From positions 1,073,657,369 through 1,073,721,368 of the forward strand of contig CM062820.1 in NCBI GenBank assembly GCA_031772625.1: a stretch of 64,000 nt of DNA, read 5' to 3'. This document shows, in pieces, positions 1 through 11,129 of the stretch. The DNA comes from Pinus tabuliformis (taxonomy: Eukaryota; Streptophyta; Pinopsida; Pinales; Pinaceae). The first letter of the stretch is position 1, and each line of letters begins with the position of its first letter. The position numbers and the translations under genes were made by a program. The notes under the pieces are model-generated. The model was given only the letters and a program-made list of their open reading frames with translations. It had not been told where the DNA came from and made no database searches.

Positions 1-620
1 GACACTAGTCAGCTTCATGCCAGCCTCAAGCGGACTCATCCTTTCTCCAAAACTCCTATATATAGAGCTCTCTCATGAGGTCTAAGGAGGCTGGAATCTT
101 GTGAATGTAAGGAAGTGCTGTTGGTTTGAGTATAGAACTATTGGGTGATTTGCTTGAAGGAGGTGAAGAGGAGATTTCTTTCTGCTGGGAGGTGATGCTG
201 GATTGGGCCTCTTATGGTTGTATCACTTCCTGAACTTTACTTCTTGCATTAATAAAGCATTTGAGGTTCTTCTATATACATGTGTTTCAATGATGTGTTG
301 CTATACTTGTATATTTGATTTATTCTAATCCTTGAATCAATTATGAATGTATGCTTCTTGTAGTTTCCCTCTCTTGCCATTTTGCAGGATCTTGGTGTAG
401 CTGGGCCAGTGAAAGAGCAAGGAACTAGGAACAAGCAGCAAGGAGAGAAGATTGGATCAATCATTAACGGAAGACATCGGTTAGTGGATCTCTTTCTCCC
501 CTCTCTTGTACATCTCATAAAGAAGTAATCTCGAATAGCTTTGCTTTGATTGTTGTTGAGGTACTATCACCCTTAGAGTGGGATAGGGTTATTCCGTATT
601 GGATACTTTTCCCAACAACA
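1..620 (+). repeat. 5' LTR of E1 (left end outside the window)
   Basis: Bases 1-620 match 7829-8448 almost exactly and end in CAACAACA, followed by a 3-bp spacer and the primer site. A TATATATA promoter box lies at 57-64 and an AATAAA polyadenylation signal at 251-256. A third, more diverged copy is the E6 LTR. Confidence 0.92.
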
Positions 621-623
621 AAT

Positions 624-643
624 TGGTGACTCCGCTGGGGATC
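624..643 (+). other. Primer-binding site of E1 (tRNA-Arg)
   Basis: TGGTGACTCCGCTGGGGATC lies three bases after the LTR end. It is complementary to the 3' end of the plant tRNA-Arg that begins GACTCC, with two mismatches (positions 4 and 11). Confidence 0.8.
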
Positions 644-2378
644 ATATCTTGTTGGTTGTTTGTGTTTTTGCTATTCATTTCTTAAACACAGGGAGTACCG
701 AATCGAACTGCATTTGGATCTTTCAAATGCAAAGTAGAGGGCAGCTACTCTAGCTCAGTTTCTGGGCGTGTTTATGATTTGAAGAGCTGATCCACAAGGA
801 CTCTGAATAGCTCTTAGTGATACCTTTTCATCCTCCTTTTCATCCTTTAGTGTGTACTTGATTGATAGCTTCTGATTTGGCCAAAAACTGTGAATTTTTG
901 AGCAATCTGTAACCCGGAAACTGAGGAAAACCAAAGTTTATCTCTTCATTGCAGGCACTGTGAAGGCAGTCTGCATTTCATCGCAGGTCCCGAAGGGGCT
1001 ACCTGCGCTGAATGTCAAACTGACAGTGTACTACCTGCGTTGAACCAGTTTTGCCTTGTGCAACTGGGGTTCCTTGCTGTTTATTGCCCTGTTTTCATCC
1101 TTGTTTTTGCAGCCTGTTATCAGTCAATGTGCCTATCTGAAACCAACTTTCCTTACCACTATTCCGCCTCGGTTGTATAAAGAAACTGTATTTGTTCTTT
1201 GTGTATTTCTTATATCATTTGCAGTTTCCCATAACGAAAGTGAACTAGTCTTGCTGTGGCCTCTTAGATCTAGACCTGTGATAAGTGTCGTTTTGATCTT
1301 AAGAGTTAGTTTGTTTGCTGTTCATAGCTGATTGAGCTTTTGATTTCGTCATATGGTTTGAATTTATGTATTTCTAGTGTCGAAACAAGTAAATCTTAAG
1401 GTGTCTTTTGATTTTGGACAAAAGCTTGTTTGCTTTCACTTGAAATTGAATTCAAAGTTATACAACAGCTTTCTTTTTGTAGTACACCAACATTAAGAAA
1501 GAGAAAAGAAATACCTGCATTGTGCATGTGCATTTTGACAGCTTGCATGTTGATTTAGGAAAAAGTGCATTAGTGTGTGCTCTATGATCTGTGTGAAAAG
1601 ATGATGTCTTTCTTTTCCCTCAGTAGTTAAGATTTTCATAAGTGGAAAAGATTGAAAAGATTGCTTATCATCTTAGACTGCATTTAGGAGTTGTACCATA
1701 CATCTCGTGGTGATCCATAAAGGCAAACTGCTAAACAAGATCAACCTAAAATAAATTGAATTTACATAACAATGCTTTGAAACATAACACAAACACATAG
1801 AGGTCTAAGCTAGAGACGTGTTTCGGCGTCGTTAAACGTGATATCTTAGCGTTGAGTGGTTGGGTGATTCCTCCATGGTGAAGCGATAAGTATCAATACG
1901 GACTTGTGCTCCCACGTACCGTCGCGTATATATTGGGAGACCCCTATAGGAACAAAGCCTTTATCCATAGGAAGCCGTGTCGGCTGCCCTACTAATTGCA
2001 ATGCAGTGAACACAACATTCACGAAGATCGACCACCCGTACCGTAAAACGTATTCTGTGGTTTTGCGAAAAGTTTGGCACACCCTCTGCCTAGATCTCCA
2101 GAGCAGTTTCTTTTGGCCTTTTTCAGACTCTATAACAGAAAAAGTCCATCCGAGCATTTGTCACTTCGGGCTCATTAAAACATCGAAGGAGACTAGAGTC
2201 ATCTTTAGCTTTTTCTCGACTCTTTAAAACTGAAAAAGCAAGTTGTGTCTAAAGCGTCGTTAACAATTTATTTTAAAATGGGATAATCATCACCATTCCC
2301 TCGTTAATCTTCGAAGTTAGTCTTTTGGCATCGTAAGTTCTTGTAGAATCGCTAAGAAATCTTTTGGATAGACTAGAT
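644..2378 (+). other. Untranslated leader of E1
   Basis: No convincing gene is present here. The open frames (for example 1056-1331 and 1904-2227) look incidental. The stretch of about 1800-2280 is recognisably the same as the leader of E2 (about 29190-29640, opposite strand), including the phrase around 1895-1940 that ends in ATATTGGGAGACC. It carries scattered copies of a CTCGTTAAA-like motif (about 1829, 2171 and 2257). Confidence 0.6.
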
Positions 2379-5281
2379 ATGTTTGAACAACCGTTGACAT
2401 CTAGGACTGTGTCGTCCGACACGGCAGTAGCAGAGCCTCCTGCTGCTACTCCAACGATGTTCGCTGGTATACCATCTGTCCCGGCAAATTTTCAACAACA
2501 AGCTGGAGTCCAATCAGAGACAACGACATGGTTAGTTCCTATTTCTTCATCCGGATTATCATCTGGTATTTCTTATGTTGAAACTCAACAAATTGATCCA
2601 ATGTGTCTTCAAAGGCCGATTTACCCTTAAAGTACTGGATTTCCACCATATGGAGGGCAGTATGCTCTTTCATTGTTCCCTCCCAGAGAACAACCATATG
2701 GGGGTTTACAACAAAGTTCAGGTCAAACTAGAATTACATCCAGCGGTTGGGTACCAATACTGCCTCAACAACCAGGGGTTGTATATTCAATGCAACCAGT
2801 ACACCATGTGTCGAATATTCCCACCATACCTGCTATAGTGAATGTGTCGCAAGTACAAGCTCCACTTGTTGTATGTCAACCCCAAGTTTCTCAGGTTGCA
2901 ATACAACAACCTCTTGTCTCAACGACTCAATCACAATCTCAGGGTAGTGCCTCCTTATCTGGAGCGACTCAGGCTCAAACAAGTACTGTGACTCCTCATC
3001 CTGGTCAATCATCCAGTATTGGTCAACAGCAAATGGTCCAACAACCAGAGCTGGTTCAATCTCAACAACTGTCATTCCAGCAATCATATCAAGGACCTGA
3101 GCAACAAGTCTTTGTAAGTAATGGGAAACCATACTATAATGGTTATGCCCATCAACCTTGTCAAAGTTGCCAGCATTATGTTGGTTTGCAAAGACCCATT
3201 GCTCAGGCGATCCCATCTTATCCTGTGTATGCCTCGCCTAACCTGAATCAACAGTTGCCCTTTGTAGCAACTCTAGAATTACCAGATCTAAACCGGCTGA
3301 CGAATGATCCAATTGCTTATGCCCCTTAGTGGCCAGCGATTCCACATAAACTTCCGTCAGATATTCCTAAATTTAATGGAAATCCGGGTGAAGACCCGTC
3401 GAATCATGTGATGACATTCCATCTATGGTGTTCATCGAACACCCTGAATGATGATTCGATAAGACTTCGCCTCTTTCAGAGGACGTTAACGGGTCCAGTG
3501 GCAAAATGGTACATTGAATTGCCTAGAGCTTCGTTCGACAACTTCAGTACCTTAGCCAGAACCTTTTTAACCCATTTTCAATTACCAATAAGGTATGAAA
3601 CAGGAACAAAACTCCTTACCAACTTCAAACAGACGACTGCCACCCACATATATGATCATATACATGAGTGGCGACGTCGTCGTAGGATGGTAAAAACGTA
3701 CGTTCCCGATCAGCTATTAGCTGAATGGTTTATCAAGTCATTACTTCCTGCCATCACGGAAGATGTGGCAAAGGGGGGAGTCGTAACAGAAGAGCAGGTT
3801 ATCACTCATGCGCAATATCTGGACTTGGTCTATACTCAGTCCGGCACGCTCTACGACAAAATACCTGATGCTCCTAGACCGGAATTCACAATTCCTCCTC
3901 CTCCTAAATCAAACAATGACTCTCACGCCGGCGATGGCGTGATTAGAAAACACAAAATTTCTAGTCAAAATGCAAATGAAGAACTTCTTGCCTCAGAAGT
4001 AAATGCCATGTCGTCCGACAAGGGCAAACAACTGAAGCAACCAGGGGACAAGAAGAAAAATAAAGGGAGAAAAAGGAAACCCCCGGTAGGGTGTCATATA
4101 TGCGATGAGGATCATTGGACGAAAGATTTTCCACATATAGCTGAAGTTAAGAAACTCTTTAAAGTTCAAAAACCCCAGCAGTACTGACTGATCTGTTTCC
4201 CAACCCAGGTCAAAATCTGGTTGCTAATCAAAATGCTTCCCGATCCCAAGTGCTTATGTTGTCTGTCTCGAAGCAGCAAAATGATGCTTTGACAAGGAAT
4301 AAAGATTACGGGAATCCACAGCTGTCGAATAACAAGGCTGATGAACAACCTAGTAGTTCGACGACAACTTTAACCAAAGTTGTGCCACCCAACATTCCTG
4401 AACCAATGATAAAGTCGCCAAAGGGAGTAGTACACAAATCGACATTTAATCCTCGTGCCAAAATAGCACAGAATTATAATATAATAGAGGACCTGGATCA
4501 ATCGTCGTCCGCTATGTCAACACTTGAGGTACCACAAAATTGCCCCTCCCAAGAGCAAGCTTTATTATCAGCAATAGGTGGGATTGGCCCAATGGATTCC
4601 AATCTTGTGGCATTTGATCATAAAGGATATGACCCTCAGTTACCAGCTCAACTAGCTTTCCTTATTCAAGTGAAAGCCCTCAACAAAATTGTTCATCGAA
4701 CAATTATTGATGAGGGGGCATCTACATGTCTTATGTCGATGAGTTGCTGGAAAAATTTAGGCTCACCACCCTTGTCAAAATCATCAACTACGTTAAAAGA
4801 ATTTGATGGATGATCATACACCCCATACGGGATTTTAAGTAACTTGCAAGTTGAACTGGGGGGCAAAACAGTAGGAATTGATGTTGAAGTAATTGATGGA
4901 AACCTCGATTACAACATCCTACTGGGAAGGCCCTGGATATATGCCATGGCCGTAGTCGTGTCGACCTACTTCAGGAAGATTGCATTTCCCTTTCAAGGAA
5001 GAATTACAGTCATCGACCAACAAACTTTCCTCCCCGACAGTTCACAAGTTACGGGAAGCATTCCAATGATCCATGGAAGCGATCATTCACTTCAAAATAT
5101 TGGGGTAGGCCTCCTAAAAGACCCTGCCTTAATGGGTACTTTCGCCCTACCGCCTCCAAGTAATCTGGCGGGAGTGGCCACGGTGGAAACCTACAAAATG
5201 AAATCTTCTGTATCTAATGGATTCGGAAGATTCATAAATATTTTGTCGGCATGGATCATCGCCCTAATAGAAATACTGTAA
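2379..5281 (+). pseudogene. Gag-protease polyprotein of E1, interrupted
   Basis: This is a retrotransposon Gag followed by an aspartic protease. The first ATG of the frame is at 2379. The N-terminal third is rich in Gln, Pro and Ser. A Retrotrans_gag capsid region lies at about 3360-3800 (motifs RLFQRTLTGPVAKWY and LLAEWFIKSLLPAI). A basic stretch and a zinc-knuckle-like CHICDEDHWTKDF at about 4091-4130 follow; the fourth ligand, normally Cys, is Phe. The protease has the active-site motif IIDEGAS (Asp codon 4709-4711) and the flap-side motif YNILLGRPW (about 4910). In-frame stops interrupt it at 2628-2630 (TAA), 3327-3329 (TAG) and 4811-4813 (TGA), and the frame shifts between about 4187 and 4250. 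Each stop can be explained by one C-to-T change. No RT follows. Confidence 0.85.
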
Positions 5282-7373
5282 ATACAATGGGCTTCGAGGA
5301 TAGTTCCTATCTCATGTCAACCTCGTTAAAAAATTAAATAAAGAGTCAAGAGGATAGTTCTTTACTGTGTAAACCTCATTAAAAAATGAAACGACCCCCT
5401 GGAGTCTAAGGGGCATGCAAAATTAATCGAGCAGTTTTAGCATAAAGTTCATGCTCGTTAAAAAATAAACGCAAGATCCGAGAAGTTTTAACGCGGAATT
5501 CATGCTTGTTAAAAAATAAAACATAAGCATTGAGCAATGTTTGGTGCATTCAAGCTCACTAAAAAATGAACCTATTCCGGTAAATAACCACTGTGATCGT
5601 AAATTTATCAGCCATAAAAGCCTTGATCGTGTTTGCACCTGCCACCTCCACTTTCCATTTGGACGATCATTCACCTCCATATGATTGTTTACCCATTTTG
5701 AGGAACAGCTGCGAAGAGTGATTTCACCTAGCCTTCCTTGTGACACTGCCGTGATTGGAAAATTCCAACCTGTACCTGGAATCTGCTGCTATCCCTGTTT
5801 ATCACTCGTTCCTCAAAAGACGAGTCTTCTTTAAGCTCTTTTCATCTGACTCGTAAAATATGAAAAGATTGCTGAGTTTTGGCCTTCCAGCTCGTTAAGA
5901 GGACCGGAAGAGCTATCCCTCCTCTAGATTTTAATCTTTTTGGACCTGAGGGATTATTGCACAAAAAGGTCGAGCGCTTGTTTTATTCGGCTCGTTAAAG
6001 TTATCGAAAATTCATCCCTTCTGTATTGTTTTATACTTTTTCGGACTTAAGGGATTAGATGACGAAAAAGGAATTTTGGAGTTAACTTTCTGTACCTTTT
6101 CAGACTCTCTAAAAATGAAAAGGACCGAGTTTTCCTTGTCGTTAGGCTCGTTAAAATGATTAAATAGCGACAAACTTGTCTTTAGACGAGAACGAGTTTC
6201 CCTATCGCAAAGCTCGTTAAAACATAGTGATGGGCTTGCCCGAAGGGCAGGTTATAGAACAAGCATATGTTATCCTCCTCAAGCTTGACAAAAATAAAGA
6301 GGTACTGGTCAGAAATGACTGGGGAAAAATTGGGAGAACCTCAAAGCTTTAATGGTAGCAAGTCTCTCTTGAACATGACACTTTTCCTCCGTATCACATC
6401 GGGTTGGGTTGTTTCATTCACCGGTCGCATCACCATGGTCTTCGCCAAACCATCCACATTTGGGGTAATGCTACCGATCCATCGCATCAGTGTCGTTATA
6501 TGTTCAAGAGATGTTGTTCAGAAAGAATCAACCCTGTCCCATCCACTGCCATATATTATCCTTCATCCACCCATGATCGCCACCCTGAATCATATGTCAC
6601 AGATTGTTTTCACCTCCACCCAAATCATTAGCTCCGTTCCGTGTCACTGATGTGGGATTCATTAAGGCCCTCCTTTGACGGATCGCTTCTTGTCGACTTC
6701 AGCTCATTATCCAAGAAGTTGATCTAGGAACACCCCCCTCAGTACTTTGAAGCTTGCATGCCTCAATGGCAAGTTTCTCACTTCCGGCGACATGTATACA
6801 TCAATGACCTTCGACCGAAAGATTTTGCGTGGTGTTCGACGCCAAGTCCTTTATTCACACCACGTGAATTGTACTGCAGTACCTTGAGGGTCATTATCAT
6901 TATCGGTGATTCCTCTCGCGCTTGTTAACGGTTTTCATCATTGACCGGTAATCAAGCGATGTCTTTCCATGTTCGAGTTCAGCGCAATTCTCACATGGAT
7001 CGACTTGTACTTAGAGTGAAGATCGAACGAGTTTGAAGACCCCGGATCTAGTTTCATCCATCCGGGCTGTGATATATATTCAGGAAATATAAAGACATTT
7101 GACATGTATATCATTGCAGCAGATGATCATCCTACTCAAAGGATGATAATTTCAGTAGAGAATTATCAGTCTACCATCAGACGATCGTCTGTTCTATGTA
7201 CTAAAATGAATTTATAAAGTTGAGCATGGGAATGCCTGCCTCAGCTAGATCATGAAAGCAGAATGAAAAATAATGTATTGTATTGTATTTTATTACAGGT
7301 CACCTCTCAGCGATTGAATGAACTTCGGATCCTCCTGATAAAGCATTTCACCCGATAAACGACCTCATACTTT
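5282..7373 (+). other. Long non-coding 3' region of E1 with reiterated CTCGTTAAA motif
   Basis: This is 2.1 kb between protease and 3' LTR with no recognisable polymerase domain. Between 5320 and 6220 about ten copies of a motif close to CTCGTTAAAA recur every 50-150 bp (about 5322, 5374, 5452, 5506, 5557, 5850, 5892, 5989, 6148 and 6211). Some form inverted repeats, for example TTTTAAC at 5486-5492 with GTTAAAA at 5508-5514. The whole region has a counterpart in E2 (about 24050-26000, opposite strand), as does the block at 6900-7260. Confidence 0.7.
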
Positions 7374-7383
7374 AGGGGGCAAC
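7374..7383 (+). other. Polypurine tract of E1
   Basis: AGGGGGCAAC lies directly before the 3' LTR. E2 has GGGGCAAC at the equivalent place, so the plus-strand priming context is shared. Confidence 0.7.
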
Positions 7384-8448
7384 TGTTATATACATTTTTG
7401 TGCCTTACAGCATGAAGCATGAAATGTCCATAATCTAAGGGATCCAAAGTCCCTAAACATGTTGTTCCTACCCCTAGAGGAACAAGGTCAGCAAACCACA
7501 GCACTGAATATCAGTTCTCCACCTGAAAACACTCAAAAACAAGCTAATTCTGGATCATGTCAACTGCTCCAATGAGCATCTGCGCTGAATGTCAACTGCT
7601 CCACCATGTACCTGCGCTGAATGTCAACTGCAAAGAAGGCTACCTGCGCTGGGCGAGTTTGGCCAAGTGGCACCGTCATTCCTCAACGTGTCAATGCCCA
7701 GGAAGCTTCCAAAATGACACTTGGATCAGAGAATTCGACTGGTGATGAGTAAGAGGGTCTAGATCTCCAAGTGGAAGCAAGAACCTCCAAGTGGACTCAA
7801 GAACTGAAGAATAACTGAAGTGGGAGAGGACACTAGTCAGCTTCATGCCAGCCTCAAGCTGACTCATCCTTTCTCCAAAACTCCTATATATAGAGCTCTC
7901 TCATGAGGTCTAAGGAGGCTGGAATCTTGTGAATGTAAGGAAGTGTTGTTGGTTTGAGTATAGAACTATTGGGTGATTTGCTTGAAGGAGGTGAAGAGGA
8001 GATTTCTTTCTGCTGGGAGGTGATGCTGGATTGGGCCTCTTATGGTTGTATCACTTCCTGAACTTTACTTCTTCCATTAATAAAGCATTTGAGGTTCTTC
8101 TATATACATGTGTTTCAATGATGTGTTGCTATACTTGTATATTTGATTTATTCTAATCCTTGAATCAATTATGAATGTATGCTTCTTGTAGTTTCCCTCT
8201 CTTGCCATTTTGCAGGATCTTGGTGTAGCTGGGCCAGTGAAAGAGCAAGGAACTGGGAACAAGCAGCAAGGAGAGAAGATTGGATCAATCATTAGCGGAA
8301 GACATCGGTTAGTGGATCTCTTTCTCCCCTCTCTTGTACATCTCATAAAGAAGTAATCTCGAATAGCTTTGCTTTGATTGTTGCTGAGGTACTATCACCC
8401 TTAGAGTGGGATAGGGTTATTCCGTATTGGATACTTTTCCCAACAACA
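7384..8448 (+). repeat. 3' LTR of E1 (1065 bp)
   Basis: It begins TGTTATATACA and ends CAACAACA. The TATA box is at 7885-7892 and AATAAA at 8079-8084. It is followed by the broken integrase frame of E3, which fixes its right end. A T(C)TTGCAG|G splice-acceptor-like sequence near 8214 occurs in all three LTR copies. Confidence 0.92.
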
Positions 8449-8449
8449 C

Positions 8450-9252
8450 ACATTGAACACTCCGTGCAAGCGAAGGAATGGAGGAATGTTGTGCTTCAAA
8501 GCATTTTTGCCCATAGCCTTGTTATTGGTGTAAAGACTATGTCGAAGTGGTCTGAGTTTCTGATGGGTTCTGGTAAGACGTTCTCTCTGCAGATGTAACC
8601 AAACTTTGTCGCCCACCTGAAACTTGTGTGGTACCCCTCTGGGTAAGGAGAAGTTTTTCCTATGTTCTACCATGACTGTATCCCTTTGTTGCTGCTGCTG
8701 CATGGAGGAACCCTTAGCGGGGGTCATGGATGTAGCAATGATCTTCCCCTTACTTTGGGAGCGAACCAGACAGAAAATAAATTTCCTAGTCTGTGAGATG
8801 AGCTTACTGCCTTTCTTAGCAGTGATCAAAGAGGTGGCAATAGGTGGAGCTACCTATGGTATCCTGTATAATGAATTATCCAAATAAATAATGACAGCAC
8901 GAGGCCTTAACTCATACACATCATGTCGCCTCCACAAGTATGGCTGGCCTAATAGTACATTGCAAACATCTAGAGGTGTAACATGACACAATACATCGTC
9001 TGTGAAGGGCTTGATGCTATTGGGAAGGCGGCACTACTGGCGAACTTTGAGATCTCGTCCTTCGTGAAGCCACCCAATACTATACGGCTGCGGGTGTGGT
9101 GTAGTCGGTAGGCCCAACCGCTTCATGACCTCTGCTGAAACAAGGTTCTTTTGGCTGCCACTGTCAACAATGAATTGCAGTGGTGAACCCTTCACCCACA
9201 TTTGTGAGTGGAAAAGGCGCTCCCCATCCTCTGGGTCTTCAGGCTCATTCTT
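8450..9252 (-). pseudogene. E3 protease fused to integrase C-terminal module
   Basis: Downstream of gag the frame continues after a TAG (9253-9255). The aspartic protease motif FIVDSGSQKNLVS is at about 9150-9190 and a later VLLGQPYLW at about 8935. A second in-frame stop TAG is at 9034-9036 (CAG to TAG). After a linker ending in five Gln codons (about 8690-8700) the frame passes straight into HKFQVGDKVWLHLQRERL and the LRPLR...NIPPFLRLHGVFNV tail typical of the integrase GPY/F module. In full-length relatives RT, RNase H and the integrase core lie between these parts. The CAG run at the junction suggests a slippage or microhomology deletion. Confidence 0.8.
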
Positions 9253-10368
9253 CTAGATCTTGGCGGTGGCAACAGTGGCACTGGGCTCTGCATCAATGAT
9301 CTGCTTCCCTTTTCCATTCCCCTTGTCGGGTTCTAGCTCAAGGTCAGAACATGCATCTGATTCGGAAGCCTTCAACTCGGCCACTAGCGACTGCTTGGTC
9401 CGACACTCACTTGTGTTATGAGTGGGACTCTTGTGGAACTCACACCACTTTCCTGTGTCCTTCTTCGGCTTCATGGTGGTGTTCTTTTCTTGCGGCTTCG
9501 ACGGGTTGTCTTTGGTCACCCCGCCTTGGCTTTGTCCTTTGGACTTCGGATTTGCAAATCCAAAGTCCTGCTTCTTCTGTTTGAACTTTTGCTCGATTTT
9601 GGCAGTGTATCGGTATGCTGTGCCGAGTGAGGAGATGTTCAAGAACTCCATCTCTTCCTGGATGTATCTGTGCAGGTAGCAGCGGTATTTGAGTACCAGA
9701 TGCAGCTCAGAATCTTTGATACCCAACTGTGTGCGAAGGGTATGAAAAATGTTTGTGAACTCCGGCACATCTTGGTCTCGTCCTTGCCGCAGTGTGGTCC
9801 ATTTGATGTATTTGTCCTCATAGCTTTTGACAAGGTAATACTGCTCCTTGATGGCATCTCGGAAGTCATTCCAGGTGGGTGCGGTTGAAAACAGTGAGCC
9901 TGTACTTTCATCCTTCTGCTCGAAGTATGTTTCCCACCAGTCCTTGACGTGGGGGGCTGCTTTGAGAAGAGCGAAAATAATCTTTTCCCGACTTGAAAAT
10001 TCATGAATAGAAAAATACCCATCTAGCAGATTTAACCATTTATCTACGGCATTTGCATCTATTTGACCCTCGAAGATGGGGATTTCGAAATTAACTTGTA
10101 CCTTAAATGGTGTGTTGTTTCCAGAGTAGCTGTTGGAAGCCGTTGCGTCGCCTCTGGGTAGCCGCTGAAGGATCTGCGCAAAGCTATCCATCATCGCGTT
10201 CCTTTGCCACTCGAGGGCTTCTTCGAGCAAGATTTTGATAGGATCTCTTGTCCCCTCGTCTTTCTTCTCATCCACCATGGGAGGTCGTCGGGATTTGCGA
10301 GGCTGGTCTTGCAAAGGTTCGACCAGTTCAAGCCCTAACTCCTTATATCCTGACCTCGTTGGGGACAT
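9253..10368 (-). CDS. Gag protein of E3
   Basis: This 371-residue open frame starts at ATG 10368. It is a Retrotrans_gag-type capsid: the motif FKVQVNFEIPIFEG at about residue 90 opens the domain, then VDKWLNLLDGYF, a WW pair (KDWWETYF) and the conserved TWNDFRDAIKEQYY. A CEFHKSPTHNTSEC knuckle near residue 310 fits the Cys/His nucleic-acid-binding element of plant Gypsy Gags. The frame ends in TAG and protease follows in the same frame, so the stop is either a mutation or a gag-pol separation site. It would form the particle shell if expressed. It is the longest uninterrupted transposon frame in the window. It is not a host gene. Confidence 0.85.
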   Translation of the reverse strand: MSPTRSGYKELGLELVEPLQDQPRKSRRPPMVDEKKDEGTRDPIKILLEEALEWQRNAMMDSFAQILQRLPRGDATASNSYSGNNTPFKVQVNFEIPIFEGQIDANAVDKWLNLLDGYFSIHEFSSREKIIFALLKAAPHVKDWWETYFEQKDESTGSLFSTAPTWNDFRDAIKEQYYLVKSYEDKYIKWTTLRQGRDQDVPEFTNIFHTLRTQLGIKDSELHLVLKYRCYLHRYIQEEMEFLNISSLGTAYRYTAKIEQKFKQKKQDFGFANPKSKGQSQGGVTKDNPSKPQEKNTTMKPKKDTGKWCEFHKSPTHNTSECRTKQSLVAELKASESDACSDLELEPDKGNGKGKQIIDAEPSATVATAKI

Positions 10369-10396
10369 GTAAAGAAAAACAGAGTAAAATCAGATC

Positions 10397-10408
10397 GTTC
10401 TGATACCA
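10397..10408 (-). other. Primer-binding site of E3 (tRNA-iMet type)
   Basis: On the minus strand TGGTATCAGA begins one base after the LTR end. This matches the initiator-Met primer site for its first ten bases and diverges after that. Confidence 0.7.
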
Positions 10409-10409
10409 C

Positions 10410-11058
10410 TGATCTGGATTTAAGTAGGAACGCAATAAAACACAAAGATAGCCATAAACATAGATATGGAGCGGAAATAATACTTCATTTCATTAATGGA
10501 AAATACTAAAATATGCTTACAACCAGAAATGGAAATAAACCAGCTAGGGCAATGGTAGCTTATCTCTGAGAAGAGATGTGGCCACTACATGCCTCTGAAC
10601 TGTTCCGAACTGTGTTACAATGAGGCTCGAAGGCCTATTTATTATTGAGAAACAATGGAAAATCCTTCACATCCCGAAACCTAACCCTAGAAGATGAAAC
10701 GCCAAATTTTGGGCCCCGTTTTGGGGTGAGTCGGACAGCCAACTTCCCGGGGTTGCGAATTGGTTGTATTATCTCCATTTGACACGCATGATAGCCCGTT
10801 GGAAAGATCTCTCCAAGGACTATGACGAAAAAGATCATTTTTAGACAGAAAAATCGCTAGCGGTAGATTTCCCAAAAAACGTCGTTTAGGGCCTCAAAAC
10901 GGCTCCGGAAGTTTAGGACCCAAAAAACTGCTAAAAATAGTAAAGTGCGCTATAATTAAGGAAACTAAAAAATTCAAAGAGACAGTTGTGGGGGTCCAAA
11001 TGGGATAGGTGGGTGGCCACCAGCATCCACCTGGATCAGAAGTACGCTCAAAATTACA
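10410..11058 (-). repeat. 5' LTR of E3 (~650 bp)
   Basis: Its left boundary is set by the primer site. On the minus strand it contains a TATA-like AATAATAAATAG (about 10635-10655) upstream of the presumed transcript start. The right boundary is inferred from TG/CA ends. The partner LTR is outside the window. Confidence 0.6.
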
Positions 11059-11129
11059 GATTGCAGAACTTAATCCGAATGTAAGATACTCTAGAAGGCT
11101 CTCCAATTTGGAACCTAGTGAGAATCAAC

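Larger units (their letters stand above)
1..8448 (+). mobile_element. E1: non-autonomous Gypsy (Tat/Ogre-like) LTR retrotransposon, gag-protease only
   Basis: The element is bounded by two near-identical LTRs (the 5' one cut by the window edge). Next to the 5' LTR is a primer site complementary to tRNA-Arg, and a purine tract precedes the 3' LTR. The internal region codes for Gag and an aspartic protease only. From 5282 to 7383 no reverse transcriptase, RNase H or integrase motif is visible on either strand. A tRNA-Arg primer site is typical of the Ogre branch of Tat-type Gypsy elements, so that lineage is an inference. By eye the visible 620 bp of the 5' LTR differs from the 3' LTR at about six positions, so the insertion is young. 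It sits inside E3, whose integrase reading frame resumes directly after base 8448. A 5-bp target duplication cannot be checked because the left end is outside the window. Confidence 0.85.
8449..11058 (-). mobile_element. E3: Gypsy retrotransposon with pol deletion, 5' part
   Basis: Reading right to left there is a 5' LTR, a tRNA-iMet-type primer site, gag, protease, then directly the C-terminal integrase (GPY/F) module. Reverse transcriptase, RNase H and the integrase catalytic core are missing. The integrase tail stops at 8449 where E1 inserted, so the 3' end of E3 lies to the left of the window. The right edge at 11058 is inferred from a terminal ...TTACA (TG...CA ends) just before LINE sequence. 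Confidence 0.75.

Noticed and set aside
2833-3216. 127-codon minus-strand frame in E1
   Set aside because: Antisense to the Gln/Pro-rich Gag; no motif.
3327-3329. TAG in E1 gag as a programmed readthrough site
   Set aside because: Two other stops and a frameshift are also present, and the TAG fits a CAG-to-TAG mutation; decay is simpler.
8624-8887. Plus-strand frame with a Cys run
   Set aside because: The Cys codons are the complement of the CAG (Gln) run of E3 on the minus strand.
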